Shown one piece after another: positions 24,679-32,726 of a stretch of 36,686 bases of DNA. The DNA comes from Bacteriovoracaceae bacterium UBA6153 (lineage in GTDB: Bacteria > Bdellovibrionota > Bacteriovoracia > Bacteriovoracales > Bacteriovoracaceae), in the NCBI GenBank assembly GCA_002428265.1, contig DIUR01000017.1:1-36686 (forward strand), written 5' to 3'. The first letter of the stretch is position 1. Each line of letters opens with the position of its first letter. The notes below the pieces were generated by a model. The model was not told the DNA's origin and did no database searches. It saw only the letters and a program-made list of their open reading frames with translations. Both the position numbers and the translations under genes were made by a program.

Positions 24679-26532
24679 TTATTTTTTGAAAATTTCGAAA
24701 GTATTAACCGGTCTGTCTTCGTTCATAAAATATCTGTGTCCGCCAAGAATACCAATTGTTCTATTGTCCATCTTGAAGACTTGAGCAAACCCTTTGCTTT
24801 CTTTTAAGTATCTTCCAGTGTGTCTCCACTCTGAATTATCAAAATTAAATCCATAAATGTGTGAGACGTATTCAAAACTCATTTCACCCGTTTTAAACAT
24901 TCCTCCAAAAACGAATAACTCGTTTCCGATAACTTCAGCAGCTGGTGCAAAAGTTGCGAACGGAAGTTTAGGAAGCTCAGATGAAATTCCTGTTTTTGGA
25001 TCCATGAGAGTAACATTTGAGACTAGATCAAAGTGGCTTGCGCCTTGGCCCAGGCCTCCGATAAGTAGAATTTTTCCATCATACTCAACACCTGTAAAAG
25101 CGCGCCTTAGAGGAGCGGGCATTTGATAAGGGGCCAAAGTAACTTTCTCAGTATTAAGGTCAAAGATCTCAATCGTGTTGTGGAAAGTTCCTTCATAGTC
25201 ATTATGTGACTTGGGAGTTGAATCCCATCCACCAATCAGATAAACCTTGTCATCAACTGTCACTGAAACATTTGAAGAGCGTGGTTTAATAAGATTAGCG
25301 ACAGTCGTCCATGTGTTTGTTGTGATATCGTAGCGATCAACAGTCGTAATCGATTTCCAACCTGGTTTGTGATTTGCTGAAAAAGTAAACCCGCCAAAAG
25401 CGTAAATGTAGTTTCCTTTAGCTGCTAGTGTATAGCCATGAGCTTTTTGTGGACGTGGAGCAAGCTCTCTCCATGCATTGATTCTTTTGTCGTAAACATT
25501 GAAGTTGTCTGTAAACGATTCTTCTGGGTAAGTGTGTTCTGGGCCTTGATGTCCACCGCACATATAAAGAAGACCATTGTGCTGAATTGTTCCGAACGAT
25601 GATCTCATTGGCTCCATAAATGGAGCTTTTAATCCCTGAGTGAAAATAGTTTCACCAGAAAATTGTGGGGCGTAGTCATCAGTGTTGGCAATCTCAGTTA
25701 AGCGAATCCACGCGCGGTCACTTAGTTGATAAAGTTGAAAGTTGCCAGTTTTGCTTGATGCGAATACTAAGTCATTTTGAGGTGTGTATGAAGGGGCCAT
25801 CTCATCTGTTGAATCATCTAGTGTCTTACGTATAATCTTTTTAGTCTGGCGGTCGTATTCGTAAATATCCCATGTGCCAGCTTTTTTCGAAGAGTATGCA
25901 ATTTTTTGCTCATCAAAAGATAGAGACGGACTCATCCCTTGATCAATCACAGTTTTTACGTCTTCAAGTCTGTCGTACAAAACGATTTCTCTGAAGCCGT
26001 TTGCATTTCTTTGATAAACGACAAAGTTTCCGTCACTAGATGGGCGTGGAAAATATCCTTCATCATTTTTATCTATCTGTTGTGCTGTAAAAGATAATAT
26101 TGTGACATCACCAGTTGTTTTGTTTTTATTTCTGAACTTTGAAGGCTCGAAATAGAAAACTCTATTTTTTGGAGCTGGAGCAGAGAAATAAATAAACTGG
26201 CCGTTTTTCGAGAATTTAGGATGAAGAATCATTCCTTTTAAATCACTCGATAACCATTTCTCAGTTTTGTTAGTCTCTAAGTTTTTTGTTACCAGGTATA
26301 GATCTTGAGAGCCATTCTCAGAGATACTGCCTTCAACATAAACTACCGACTTACCATCAGGAGAGATATCTGGGTACAAATGCATTAGATCACCGCTGGT
26401 GATCTGAGTGACTATTCCTTCTGCATTTTTATGCATGATGTGTTTGTGAGAGTCCCATTCGCGCATGAAGACCATGTCTGCAAAAGCAGAACTCGAGACA
26501 ACGAAGAAAAACATCGTCATTAACAATTTCAT
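24679..26532 (-). CDS. Exported TolB-like/Kelch double beta-propeller protein
   Basis: A signal peptide (LLMTMFFFVVSSSAFA) is followed by TolB/PD40-type WD repeats (~40-300: ISPDGKSVVYVEG, FSKNGQFIYFSA, PSSDGNFVVYQRN, SFDEQKIAYSSKK), then six or so Kelch repeats (~310-615: LLYMCGGHQG, YIYAFGGF, KVYLIGGW, KILLIGGL, ELFVFGGM, TIGILGGH). Two propellers in one periplasmic or surface chain suggest protein- or carbohydrate-binding scaffolding. The ATG at 26532 with GAGG upstream is preferred; a TTG four codons earlier is possible. It is a single-gene unit ended by the hairpin at 24633-24670. Confidence 0.85.
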   Translation of the reverse strand: MKLLMTMFFFVVSSSAFADMVFMREWDSHKHIMHKNAEGIVTQITSGDLMHLYPDISPDGKSVVYVEGSISENGSQDLYLVTKNLETNKTEKWLSSDLKGMILHPKFSKNGQFIYFSAPAPKNRVFYFEPSKFRNKNKTTGDVTILSFTAQQIDKNDEGYFPRPSSDGNFVVYQRNANGFREIVLYDRLEDVKTVIDQGMSPSLSFDEQKIAYSSKKAGTWDIYEYDRQTKKIIRKTLDDSTDEMAPSYTPQNDLVFASSKTGNFQLYQLSDRAWIRLTEIANTDDYAPQFSGETIFTQGLKAPFMEPMRSSFGTIQHNGLLYMCGGHQGPEHTYPEESFTDNFNVYDKRINAWRELAPRPQKAHGYTLAAKGNYIYAFGGFTFSANHKPGWKSITTVDRYDITTNTWTTVANLIKPRSSNVSVTVDDKVYLIGGWDSTPKSHNDYEGTFHNTIEIFDLNTEKVTLAPYQMPAPLRRAFTGVEYDGKILLIGGLGQGASHFDLVSNVTLMDPKTGISSELPKLPFATFAPAAEVIGNELFVFGGMFKTGEMSFEYVSHIYGFNFDNSEWRHTGRYLKESKGFAQVFKMDNRTIGILGGHRYFMNEDRPVNTFEIFKK

Positions 26533-26587
26533 TTTAAACCTCAAATAAGTTATAAATAAGAAGAGCAGAGGGATCTTACGATAACCT

Positions 26588-26605
26588 AGTTTGATTAATC
26601 AAACT
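26588..26605. promoter_or_regulatory. 18-bp perfect palindrome upstream of dapF
   Basis: AGTTTGATTAATCAAACT is a perfect 18-bp palindrome in the divergent gap between the TolB/Kelch gene and dapF, 21 bp before the dapF ATG, and followed by TTTTTA. It fits a dimeric-regulator operator; a hairpin with a 4-nt loop is also possible. Confidence 0.5.
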
Positions 26606-26626
26606 TTTTAATTTGGACAAAGTGTT

Positions 26627-27430
26627 ATGCAGAAAATTAACTTCACTAAAATCAATGCAACAGGAAATGATTTTGTTGTCATTGATAATAGAAATCATAT
26701 TTTTAAAGCAGAAGATAAGGCCTTATGGGCAAAACTTTGTGCACTTAAAACGGGAGTAGGGGCCGATGGAGTTTTGCTTCTTGAAACAAGCAGCACAACT
26801 GATTTTAAAATGCGCTACATAAATGCAGATGGTGGTGAAGTCGAGATGTGTGGGAATGGTGCAAGAGCGCTTACTTCTTATGCTCACGATGTTCTTGATC
26901 AGAAAAAAGAAACTTATAGATTTGAAACGATGAATGGTGTTTATGAATGCTCACTTGATGCCGAATACGGCTTTCGTTTAAAGATGACGGAATTGTATGA
27001 CATTGATCAAATTAAACTTAACGATCTGAACTCTACTGTGAGTTCTAAGAGATCTCTTTATATGAACACAGGAGTGCCTCACGCTGTGTTTGAAATTGAA
27101 AAGATCAAAGATTATCCGGTTTTCGAAAAAGGAAAATTAGTCCGCTACGATGCTCGTTTTCCAAAAGGCAGCAATGCTAATTTCTTTGAAGTGATCTCTC
27201 CAAAACATATTAAGATCAGAACTTATGAGCGCGGAGTAGAAAACGAAACGCTTTCATGCGGAACAGGTGCTACTGCCACTGCTCTTGCGGCCGCGAAATT
27301 TTATGGATGGAATGAAGAGGTGGTTCTTGAGACTTTAGGAGGACGCCTGGCCGTGAAGTTTTCGAGTGATCTGAAAGATATCTATCTTTGTGGAAAAGTC
27401 GAAAAAGTATTTACGGGAGTTATCAATTAA
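26627..27430 (+). CDS. dapF: Diaminopimelate epimerase
   Basis: It converts LL- to meso-diaminopimelate for peptidoglycan and lysine. Both active-site cysteines are visible: Cys75 in MCGNGARA and Cys211 in SCGTGATA, together with the N-terminal KINATGNDFVVID and NADGGEVE. The length of 267 residues is normal. The gene stands alone, with a possible operator (26588-26605) and a terminator whose stem includes its stop codon. Confidence 0.95.
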   Translation: MQKINFTKINATGNDFVVIDNRNHIFKAEDKALWAKLCALKTGVGADGVLLLETSSTTDFKMRYINADGGEVEMCGNGARALTSYAHDVLDQKKETYRFETMNGVYECSLDAEYGFRLKMTELYDIDQIKLNDLNSTVSSKRSLYMNTGVPHAVFEIEKIKDYPVFEKGKLVRYDARFPKGSNANFFEVISPKHIKIRTYERGVENETLSCGTGATATALAAAKFYGWNEEVVLETLGGRLAVKFSSDLKDIYLCGKVEKVFTGVIN

Positions 27431-27450
27431 TAACTCCCGTAAGGGTTTTT
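27413..27450 (+). terminator. Terminator overlapping the dapF stop codon
   Basis: A perfect 11-bp stem (ACGGGAGTTAT at 27413-27423, ATAACTCCCGT at 27430-27440, loop CAATTA) contains the last codons and stop of dapF, followed shortly by AAGGGTTTTTT. The hairpin may also work for the convergent transglycosylase gene. Confidence 0.7.
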
Positions 27451-28007
27451 TAGAAGTTAGTATTAGAAACAGAAGCAATTGTTCTTAGTTGTTTTTGAAC
27501 TTTAACATCATAAGCATTTTTAAACTTTTTAGTTTTTGAGTGATAAACAGCATACCATTTAGCATCTTTAGCGTGACGAGATTTAAGGATACTTAAAATC
27601 TTCGCCATTTTATTAAGAGCATAAGCTTCATCTTTTTTAAGAAGTTTTTTATCAATTTTACCAAGACCTAAGCGATTAAATTCAACATCCCATACTTTAG
27701 TGTTGATCTGAGCAAGAGAGATATCTCCTGAAACAGAAACAGCAGCGTTGTTGAAGTTACTTTCTGTAGCGATGATGGCAACCATGATCTTTGGATCAAC
27801 AGAGTATTTTTTTGAAGCTTGGTAAAGAGCAAGTGCAATCTCGCTTCTCTTTTTTGCTTTAATATTCGGTTGAACCACTTCAATCATCTTTGCAATTACT
27901 GAAGTGTTGTACTTATAGATCTCTCTTTTAGTAAAACTCTTCGGCATAACCGGTGTGGAAATCATGGAAAGGATCAGTGTTAAGATAAGTGTTTTTGTTG
28001 TTTTCAT
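27450..28007 (-). CDS. Small secreted lytic transglycosylase (SLT domain)
   Basis: From the ATG at 28007 (GGGGG ribosome site) a signal peptide (TLILTLILSMISTPVM) leads to a compact SLT domain: catalytic Glu in IIATESNFNNAAVS, then SLAQINTKVWD (the GLMQI-like segment), and KWYAVYHSKTKKF near the usual YN-G position. The 185-residue protein is basic and minimal, without wall-binding modules. It would cut peptidoglycan glycan strands in the periplasm. In-frame extension to 28079 is possible but places 24 residues before the signal peptide. Confidence 0.85.
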   Translation of the reverse strand: MKTTKTLILTLILSMISTPVMPKSFTKREIYKYNTSVIAKMIEVVQPNIKAKKRSEIALALYQASKKYSVDPKIMVAIIATESNFNNAAVSVSGDISLAQINTKVWDVEFNRLGLGKIDKKLLKKDEAYALNKMAKILSILKSRHAKDAKWYAVYHSKTKKFKNAYDVKVQKQLRTIASVSNTNF

Positions 28008-28209
28008 TTTAAGCCCCCGCTTACCTTTTAAAGTGCAGGGTTTGGGCCAAGAATGATGAGTTAAGTACCTGAAAAACAAGTGAAAAAACGACCAAACAAA
28101 AGGCAGTGTTGAACATTTTGACAGGGTCTAAAAGAATTACCGAGGCTTAGCATCGGGACAGATTTCCACGATAGAATCTGGCCATCTAAACATGATTCCG
28201 GAGCCCCCT

Positions 28210-28848
28210 ATGAAAAACATTAACTTACTATCTATACTGACATATTCAGCACTTATGATTCCGACACTAACAAACGCGGCCTTAGTGAATCAAAGAATCG
28301 ATATGACAGGCCCATTAAGCATTCAAGGCAAGGATTCTATCGTGCTCGAGCAAAGAGCTGGAAGAGCTATAACATTGAATAAAGGGACTATGGAAATCAG
28401 AGCAGAGAAAGTACCTATGGGATTTTCACTAATTGACCCTCGCTTGATCATCAAACAAAACGGACAAACATTAACGATTGATGTTCCAACAGATAACTAT
28501 CACAACGATGATAACTTCACTCTTAGTGCAAAGGACTCAAATCTTAATTACGATCTGTATTTGCGTAGAACTGTGACTAAGGGTTCTGTGACCCAAAAAG
28601 AGGAAGTACAGGCATGTACTGCTAGAGAATACACTTACAAGTGCGGAGTAGATATTAACGCCGCTTTTAACTGTGTTCATGGGATGATGGATAAGCCAGG
28701 GATTCAAAAAGCAAGAAACTCATATGTGTCTACAACGACAACTTATAAATTAACTCTAGGAAAAAATAATATTCAGGTTGCGGAGTTTACTTCAAACAAA
28801 GTTGCTACCGAAAAAATTAAGTCTGAAGAGTTAGAAAGCTGTAAATAA
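28210..28848 (+). CDS. Secreted hypothetical protein
   Basis: A signal peptide (LLSILTYSALMIPTLTNA) precedes ~190 residues of beta-rich sequence with four Cys in the C-terminal half (QACTAREYTYKC, FNCVHG, LESCK), consistent with two disulfides. No family is recognised. The ATG at 28210 with GGAG upstream is preferred to the ATG at 28192. A ~200-bp gap upstream, shared with the divergent transglycosylase, holds a TTGACA element but no clear -10 partner. Confidence 0.6.
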   Translation: MKNINLLSILTYSALMIPTLTNAALVNQRIDMTGPLSIQGKDSIVLEQRAGRAITLNKGTMEIRAEKVPMGFSLIDPRLIIKQNGQTLTIDVPTDNYHNDDNFTLSAKDSNLNYDLYLRRTVTKGSVTQKEEVQACTAREYTYKCGVDINAAFNCVHGMMDKPGIQKARNSYVSTTTTYKLTLGKNNIQVAEFTSNKVATEKIKSEELESCK

Positions 28849-28862
28849 TCCTAGATTATTTA
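28842..28862. terminator. AT-rich hairpin enclosing both convergent stop codons
   Basis: TAAATAAT (28842-28849) and ATTATTTA (28855-28862) form a perfect 8-bp stem around CCTAG. The stop codons of both neighbouring genes are inside it. It is weak thermodynamically and lacks a strong T-run. Confidence 0.35.
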
Positions 28863-29293
28863 TCAGAGTCAAGTTTTAGGTCCCATGTTGAACAATGGGC
28901 AAGTGGATATTTTTTTTCTTTGAAGGCGCGGATCAAGTGTTGAACTTCGCGCTTAACCGTAGAGACATATCTTGCTCCTCTACAGCTTACAGTTCCCATT
29001 GTGTTTACCACCGGTGCTGAATCGGATTCGTCTTCTAAGTAGGGTGTTAGTGCTTCCATATCGGCCACTGTCCAGTTAAGCGTTTTTGATTGCTCAAACA
29101 TAACAGCATCACAACAGTTTTCTTTAAGAAGTTTGATAATTTGAATGGGTTTCATTTTAGAGAGTCTTTTGGCCGAAACGATTTCAGTAAAGCCACTTGG
29201 TGCACGATTGTATTGATCAGCTTTATTCATGTAACCATTAGCGCAACCACCAAGAATAAGTGATGCCATAGCTACAAAAAATAAACTTTTCAT
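28856..29293 (-). CDS. Small lipoprotein
   Basis: The signal sequence ends in a lipobox (LILGGC, Cys17). The mature ~128 residues include adjacent Cys (ENCCDAV) and two later Cys (VSCRG, AHCSTW), so disulfides are likely. No family is recognised. Its start overlaps the stop of the upstream papain-like peptidase gene by 4 bp (ATGA), which couples their translation and suggests that the two act together at the envelope. Confidence 0.7.
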   Translation of the reverse strand: MKSLFFVAMASLILGGCANGYMNKADQYNRAPSGFTEIVSAKRLSKMKPIQIIKLLKENCCDAVMFEQSKTLNWTVADMEALTPYLEDESDSAPVVNTMGTVSCRGARYVSTVKREVQHLIRAFKEKKYPLAHCSTWDLKLDSDK

Positions 29294-30333
29294 CTTCTGC
29301 CCTTCAGTTGATTTAAATTATGTCTAAGTCTATCAGCAAATTTACTGATCTCGCTAGAATTATTTTCATCATTATTGAACTTCAATTGTTTTGCAATAGC
29401 TTCTAGGCGAAGCTTCATACTTCCGATAACAAAGTTGACTGATGGGTTTGGATTTCTATTAGTTTCTTGTATTTCGTTGCCGACATAAAAAGAAAGGGCA
29501 TTTAAGGCATCGACGATATTGTTTTGAGCAACTGTTGAGACAGGAATAGCTTTCATGGTTGTTTCTTGCAAACAGTCCTCATAGCTGCTGATGCTTGATA
29601 ACGAATTTACAAAAAAGGACGGTAGGTCTTCTGCTTTTTTTAAGTACTCATCCATACTCACGCAACGAAAATAAGAAATTGCTTTACCACAGTTATTGGA
29701 AAAACTAAGTTCATTTGATCTGCATTCTTCCATAGATGGCACTTGATAGATGTCTAAAACTTTTTCCAGTGGCTGAAGTGCAAAGGGACTCGTGTTCGCA
29801 AAACCATTTTTTGAATAAGCGATATCATCCGAAATATAAATAAAGCCATGATACTCCTCAGGACTTCTTGCGGTCATGTCTCTGATGGCCCCAACATCTC
29901 CTGGAATTTTTTCTTCATCATTTTTAAGCTGCCTGCAAAGAGGGGGACGCATATAAAAAGACATCTCTTCAGGTCCAGAGTAACGAAGCGAAGGCAAAAT
30001 AGCTTTCATAACAAGAGCAAGGTTCCAGCAATTAGGTCCTGCATATTTTGGATTTGCACCATGATAGGTGACAACGTGATCAGGGACACAGTCTGTAATA
30101 TCATACTCACATTTTTTAGTTACAGAATTTACTTTTGGGCTTCTTGTGCCCAGTGGGCAAAGTTTGTTGGATTTGGTGCTGACTGACCATTTGGCCAGGG
30201 CCTGAGACATGTTAAAAACTTTGTCGCAGGAATCATCACTAAGAATAATTCTTTCTTTTTCTTTTCTAACTTCCTGGGCGTGAAGTGAGACAAAAGAGTT
30301 GATAACAAGCAAAAATATAAGAGCATATTTCAT
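29290..30333 (-). CDS. Secreted protein with papain-like (NlpC/P60-like) peptidase signature
   Basis: A signal peptide (KYALIFLLVINSFVSLHA) precedes a region whose order fits NlpC/P60 or related papain-fold peptidases: Cys102 at a helix start (GPNCWNLALVM), PGDVGAIRD (~144-152), then His162 in HGFIYISDDIAYSKNG, with a polar residue at the end of the next strand as possible third member. The C-terminal ~170 residues are helical and unassigned. If active it could cut peptidoglycan peptides. The similarity is by motif only. It overlaps the lipoprotein gene downstream by 4 bp. A TGC-TAAAAT extended -10 ends 6 nt before the ATG. Confidence 0.5.
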   Translation of the reverse strand: MKYALIFLLVINSFVSLHAQEVRKEKERIILSDDSCDKVFNMSQALAKWSVSTKSNKLCPLGTRSPKVNSVTKKCEYDITDCVPDHVVTYHGANPKYAGPNCWNLALVMKAILPSLRYSGPEEMSFYMRPPLCRQLKNDEEKIPGDVGAIRDMTARSPEEYHGFIYISDDIAYSKNGFANTSPFALQPLEKVLDIYQVPSMEECRSNELSFSNNCGKAISYFRCVSMDEYLKKAEDLPSFFVNSLSSISSYEDCLQETTMKAIPVSTVAQNNIVDALNALSFYVGNEIQETNRNPNPSVNFVIGSMKLRLEAIAKQLKFNNDENNSSEISKFADRLRHNLNQLKGRR

Positions 30334-30339
30334 GCATAT

Positions 30340-30348
30340 ATTTTAGCA
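30340..30348 (-). promoter_or_regulatory. Extended -10 element 6 nt before the start at 30333
   Basis: On the minus strand TGC followed by TAAAAT (complement of 30340-30345), then six nucleotides and the ATG. There is no Shine-Dalgarno sequence in between and no good -35 box. A leaderless transcript is predicted. Confidence 0.4.
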
Positions 30349-30409
30349 CAAGAGCGCGCTTAAGGAGGCTTGATGTCAGGATCAAAGCTTCAGGCAAAAT
30401 TTGCCATTT

Positions 30410-32107
30410 TTAAGGCTTATATTGAGACTTTCGTTCATTACATTGCTTGATAAATAGTAGGGTTTCACCAAGTTTAAATGAAGGCTCAAAATTCAGGGCC
30501 TTGTTAAAGAGTTGTAAGGCGGGTTCAAAATGATCGTGATTCATTTCATCACAACCGACTTCTATTAATGCAAAGTAATGATCTGGATTGAGGTGAAGAG
30601 TCTGACGGAAAAAGTTATTCGCTTCGAGACCTCGGTTTAAGTTTTTAAGGCAATACCCAAGATTATAGAGGACTTCTGAATTTGTAGGGTCAATCAGATA
30701 AGCATTTCTGAGAATAACTTCAGCTGCGGAAAAATCATTTTTCATCAAGTAGGGATAGCTTGATTCTTCAAGTTTTTTGGCTTTTTTTATATTTTTAACT
30801 TTTACAAGTTTTTCAAAATCTTCAGGAGTAAAGTAGGGAATAAATTCTGGCATGACTTTCGTGATGTCATGCTGGCGGTATTCATCTGCTATCATAACTC
30901 TTTCTTTGAAATTCCAAAAATCTTCTTCGTTGAACTGATGCTCACGTAGTCGTTTAAATGTGGCGATATAAGTATCATAGATATTTTGTTCGTAATCGCT
31001 AAATGGACGTTTAATTAATCGCTTAATATATTTCAAAGCTCTTTCATTTCTGCGGATGCCTATTTCTTTTAGGGCCGGTGGAAGATTTAAAGCACTTAGT
31101 TCAGCAGGATTCTCTAGCCAGATAGGGTAAGGAAGGCAAGCTGTATTGGAATCAAGCTGATTTAGTTTTGCAGTAAAAAATAAGAGCTGATGATGGTTAG
31201 GCCAAGTCAATGCTTGAATACATGAATGAACATTAAGGGTGATGTTAATCTGTGGCTTAAGCGATGCCAGAGTTTGAAGATTGGCCATAATCTCTTCCCA
31301 CTTGGAAGGATGGCGTGCGTAATCATTGGTTTCTCGGATTCCCTCTAAACTCAAATTGATATTAATTTCTTTAAATCCTCTCCATAGTTCGATCAATTCT
31401 TCAGGAAGAATTGTTAAGCTAGTGTGGTAAGAAAGCTTGATGTTCTTCTGAAGATTTTTAGATTTTAAAATTCTCAGAATATCTCTGTGATCTTTAGCAA
31501 GAAAAGGCTCGCCACCAGTAGTAAGAATATTTTCGACGTGAGAGCAGTGATGCTCGAAGATCATTTTAAAGCCGGGATTCAATCTCCATTTAGTGGCAGC
31601 ATTGTCATAGGTTTCAGGGGAGTAATCTATGTTCGTATCGTCGAATTCTTTTTTTAGTGCAGTAGAGCTAAGTGGGCTACACATTCTACATTTCAAATTA
31701 CATAAATTTGAAAGAGAGAGATCAATTTTTTTTAAATTGATATTTTCAATATCAATTGTTCCATCCGTATTTGTTTTACTGACAATGTCATCAATCAAAT
31801 GCCCGTATTGCTCATAGTATGATTGACGAATAGAGAAGCCACCATAGTCCTCTCTGTCATAACAAGATTTACAGAAATGAGGACGCTCACCCTTCATCAT
31901 TGAGACTCTTAAGTCTCGATGAGTTTTTTTGTTAAACAATTCAACTAAGGTTTCATCAGAAGTAATTGAGGTGTATTCATTATCTTCGTTGAGGACATGC
32001 CCACCGTGATAAGTGTTACAGCAGACTCTCAAAGTCGTATCAGAATTTGCACTGAGTTCAATCCAGGGAAGGGGACAAAGGTTTTTCCGATAATCCATGG
32101 AAGTCAT
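30410..32107 (-). CDS. Twitch-type radical SAM protein with C-terminal TPRs
   Basis: An N-terminal CPLPWIELSANSD...CCN segment (~11-31) and a second Cys pair (FCKSCYD, ~79-82) are followed by the radical SAM cluster motif C-x3-C-x2-C (SNLCNLKCRMC; Cys136, 140, 143) and the GEPFLAKD loop, in the style of twitch/SPASM-type enzymes. Residues ~440-560 are TPR-like (YNLGYCLKNLNRGLEANNFF, ALIEVGCDE). The family modifies peptides or sugars through a 5'-deoxyadenosyl radical; no precursor peptide gene is apparent beside it. At 565 residues it is longer than usual because of the TPRs. Confidence 0.88.
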   Translation of the reverse strand: MTSMDYRKNLCPLPWIELSANSDTTLRVCCNTYHGGHVLNEDNEYTSITSDETLVELFNKKTHRDLRVSMMKGERPHFCKSCYDREDYGGFSIRQSYYEQYGHLIDDIVSKTNTDGTIDIENINLKKIDLSLSNLCNLKCRMCSPLSSTALKKEFDDTNIDYSPETYDNAATKWRLNPGFKMIFEHHCSHVENILTTGGEPFLAKDHRDILRILKSKNLQKNIKLSYHTSLTILPEELIELWRGFKEININLSLEGIRETNDYARHPSKWEEIMANLQTLASLKPQINITLNVHSCIQALTWPNHHQLLFFTAKLNQLDSNTACLPYPIWLENPAELSALNLPPALKEIGIRRNERALKYIKRLIKRPFSDYEQNIYDTYIATFKRLREHQFNEEDFWNFKERVMIADEYRQHDITKVMPEFIPYFTPEDFEKLVKVKNIKKAKKLEESSYPYLMKNDFSAAEVILRNAYLIDPTNSEVLYNLGYCLKNLNRGLEANNFFRQTLHLNPDHYFALIEVGCDEMNHDHFEPALQLFNKALNFEPSFKLGETLLFIKQCNERKSQYKP

Positions 32108-32141
32108 TTACATTAATCCCCAAAAGATTCGTAGATAAAAA

Positions 32142-32218
32142 TGGTGGGTCAAACAAGACTTGAACTTGTGACCACCCGGTTATGAGCCGGGAGCTCTAAC
32201 CAACTGAGCTATTGACCC
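32142..32218 (-). tRNA. tRNA with CAU anticodon (elongator Met or Ile2)
   Basis: The minus strand folds as a full 77-nt tRNA with encoded CCA: acceptor GGGTCAA/TTGACCC, D-arm GCTCAGTTGGTTAGAGC, anticodon stem CCCGG/CCGGG with loop CTCATAA, variable TGGTC, T-arm ACAAG-TTCAAGT-CTTGT. It is not an initiator: position 1 pairs with 72, and the three G-C pairs next to the loop are missing. Met and lysidine-modified Ile2 cannot be separated with certainty by eye. Confidence 0.96.
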
Positions 32219-32235
32219 CAAACATTTAAGTTTAA

Positions 32236-32264
32236 GTTATAGCGTTATAATAGATTATTTTCAA
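32236..32264 (-). promoter_or_regulatory. tRNA promoter
   Basis: On the minus strand TTGAAA (complement of 32259-32264), 17 nt, TATAAC (complement of 32236-32241), placed ~18 bp before the mature tRNA 5' end. Confidence 0.7.
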
Positions 32265-32286
32265 TCACAAATTTTGCATTAATTGA

Positions 32287-32315
32287 TTGAAGGCTTAAGC
32301 GTCATCCTTTAAGAT
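32287..32315 (+). promoter_or_regulatory. Promoter immediately before the gene at 32322
   Basis: TTGAAG (32287-32292), 17 nt, TAAGAT (32310-32315), then six nucleotides and the ATG at 32322. The predicted +1 coincides with the start codon, and no ribosome site is present. Confidence 0.6.
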
Positions 32316-32321
32316 TTCATA

Positions 32322-32726
32322 ATGAGAATTTTATTCGTTCTAATATTGATGGCCGTTACAACGGTTGCTGAAGCCAAAATCGGTCTTAAAGTAAGCCTTA
32401 TTTACAAAAAAGGAATCGGGAAAGGTTTTTTCTTGTCTACAGAGCAACATTCTATTCAATCAGTGGACGAAAAAGAACATGTATTAATTCAAATGAAAAA
32501 CGGTATCAAAGCGGATATCTCTGCTTCTTATGTGCAGAGTGTTCACGAATACGGTCCTTCTGGATTCGTTCGCATTAAAGGTGATCTTTATAACGTGAGC
32601 GGAAAAATTGTTAAAACTTTCAATGAACCTAATCTCGATATTTATCTGAATCAGACTAAAGCAATCACTCATCAGGAAAGAAATGAAGAGCAGATTGAAA
32701 TCATCATCACTCCAGTTTCTTTATGA
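32322..32726 (+). CDS. Small exported hypothetical protein
   Basis: A short signal peptide (ILFVLILMAVTTVAEA) precedes ~115 residues of beta-rich sequence (GKGFFLSTEQ, VLIQMKNGIKADIS, GFVRIKGDLYN) without recognised family. The 3' end overlaps the tlyA start by 4 bp (ATGA), so it is the first gene of an operon with tlyA and the LOG-family gene. Confidence 0.6.
   Translation: MRILFVLILMAVTTVAEAKIGLKVSLIYKKGIGKGFFLSTEQHSIQSVDEKEHVLIQMKNGIKADISASYVQSVHEYGPSGFVRIKGDLYNVSGKIVKTFNEPNLDIYLNQTKAITHQERNEEQIEIIITPVSL

Noticed and set aside
28008..28209. Small gene or RNA in the 200-bp divergent gap
   Set aside because: No open frame with a ribosome site and no convincing promoter pair or structured RNA could be seen; only a lone TTGACA.
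32142..32218. Initiator tRNA
   Set aside because: The 1-72 pair is intact and the three consecutive G-C pairs next to the anticodon loop are absent, so it is an elongator-type CAU tRNA.
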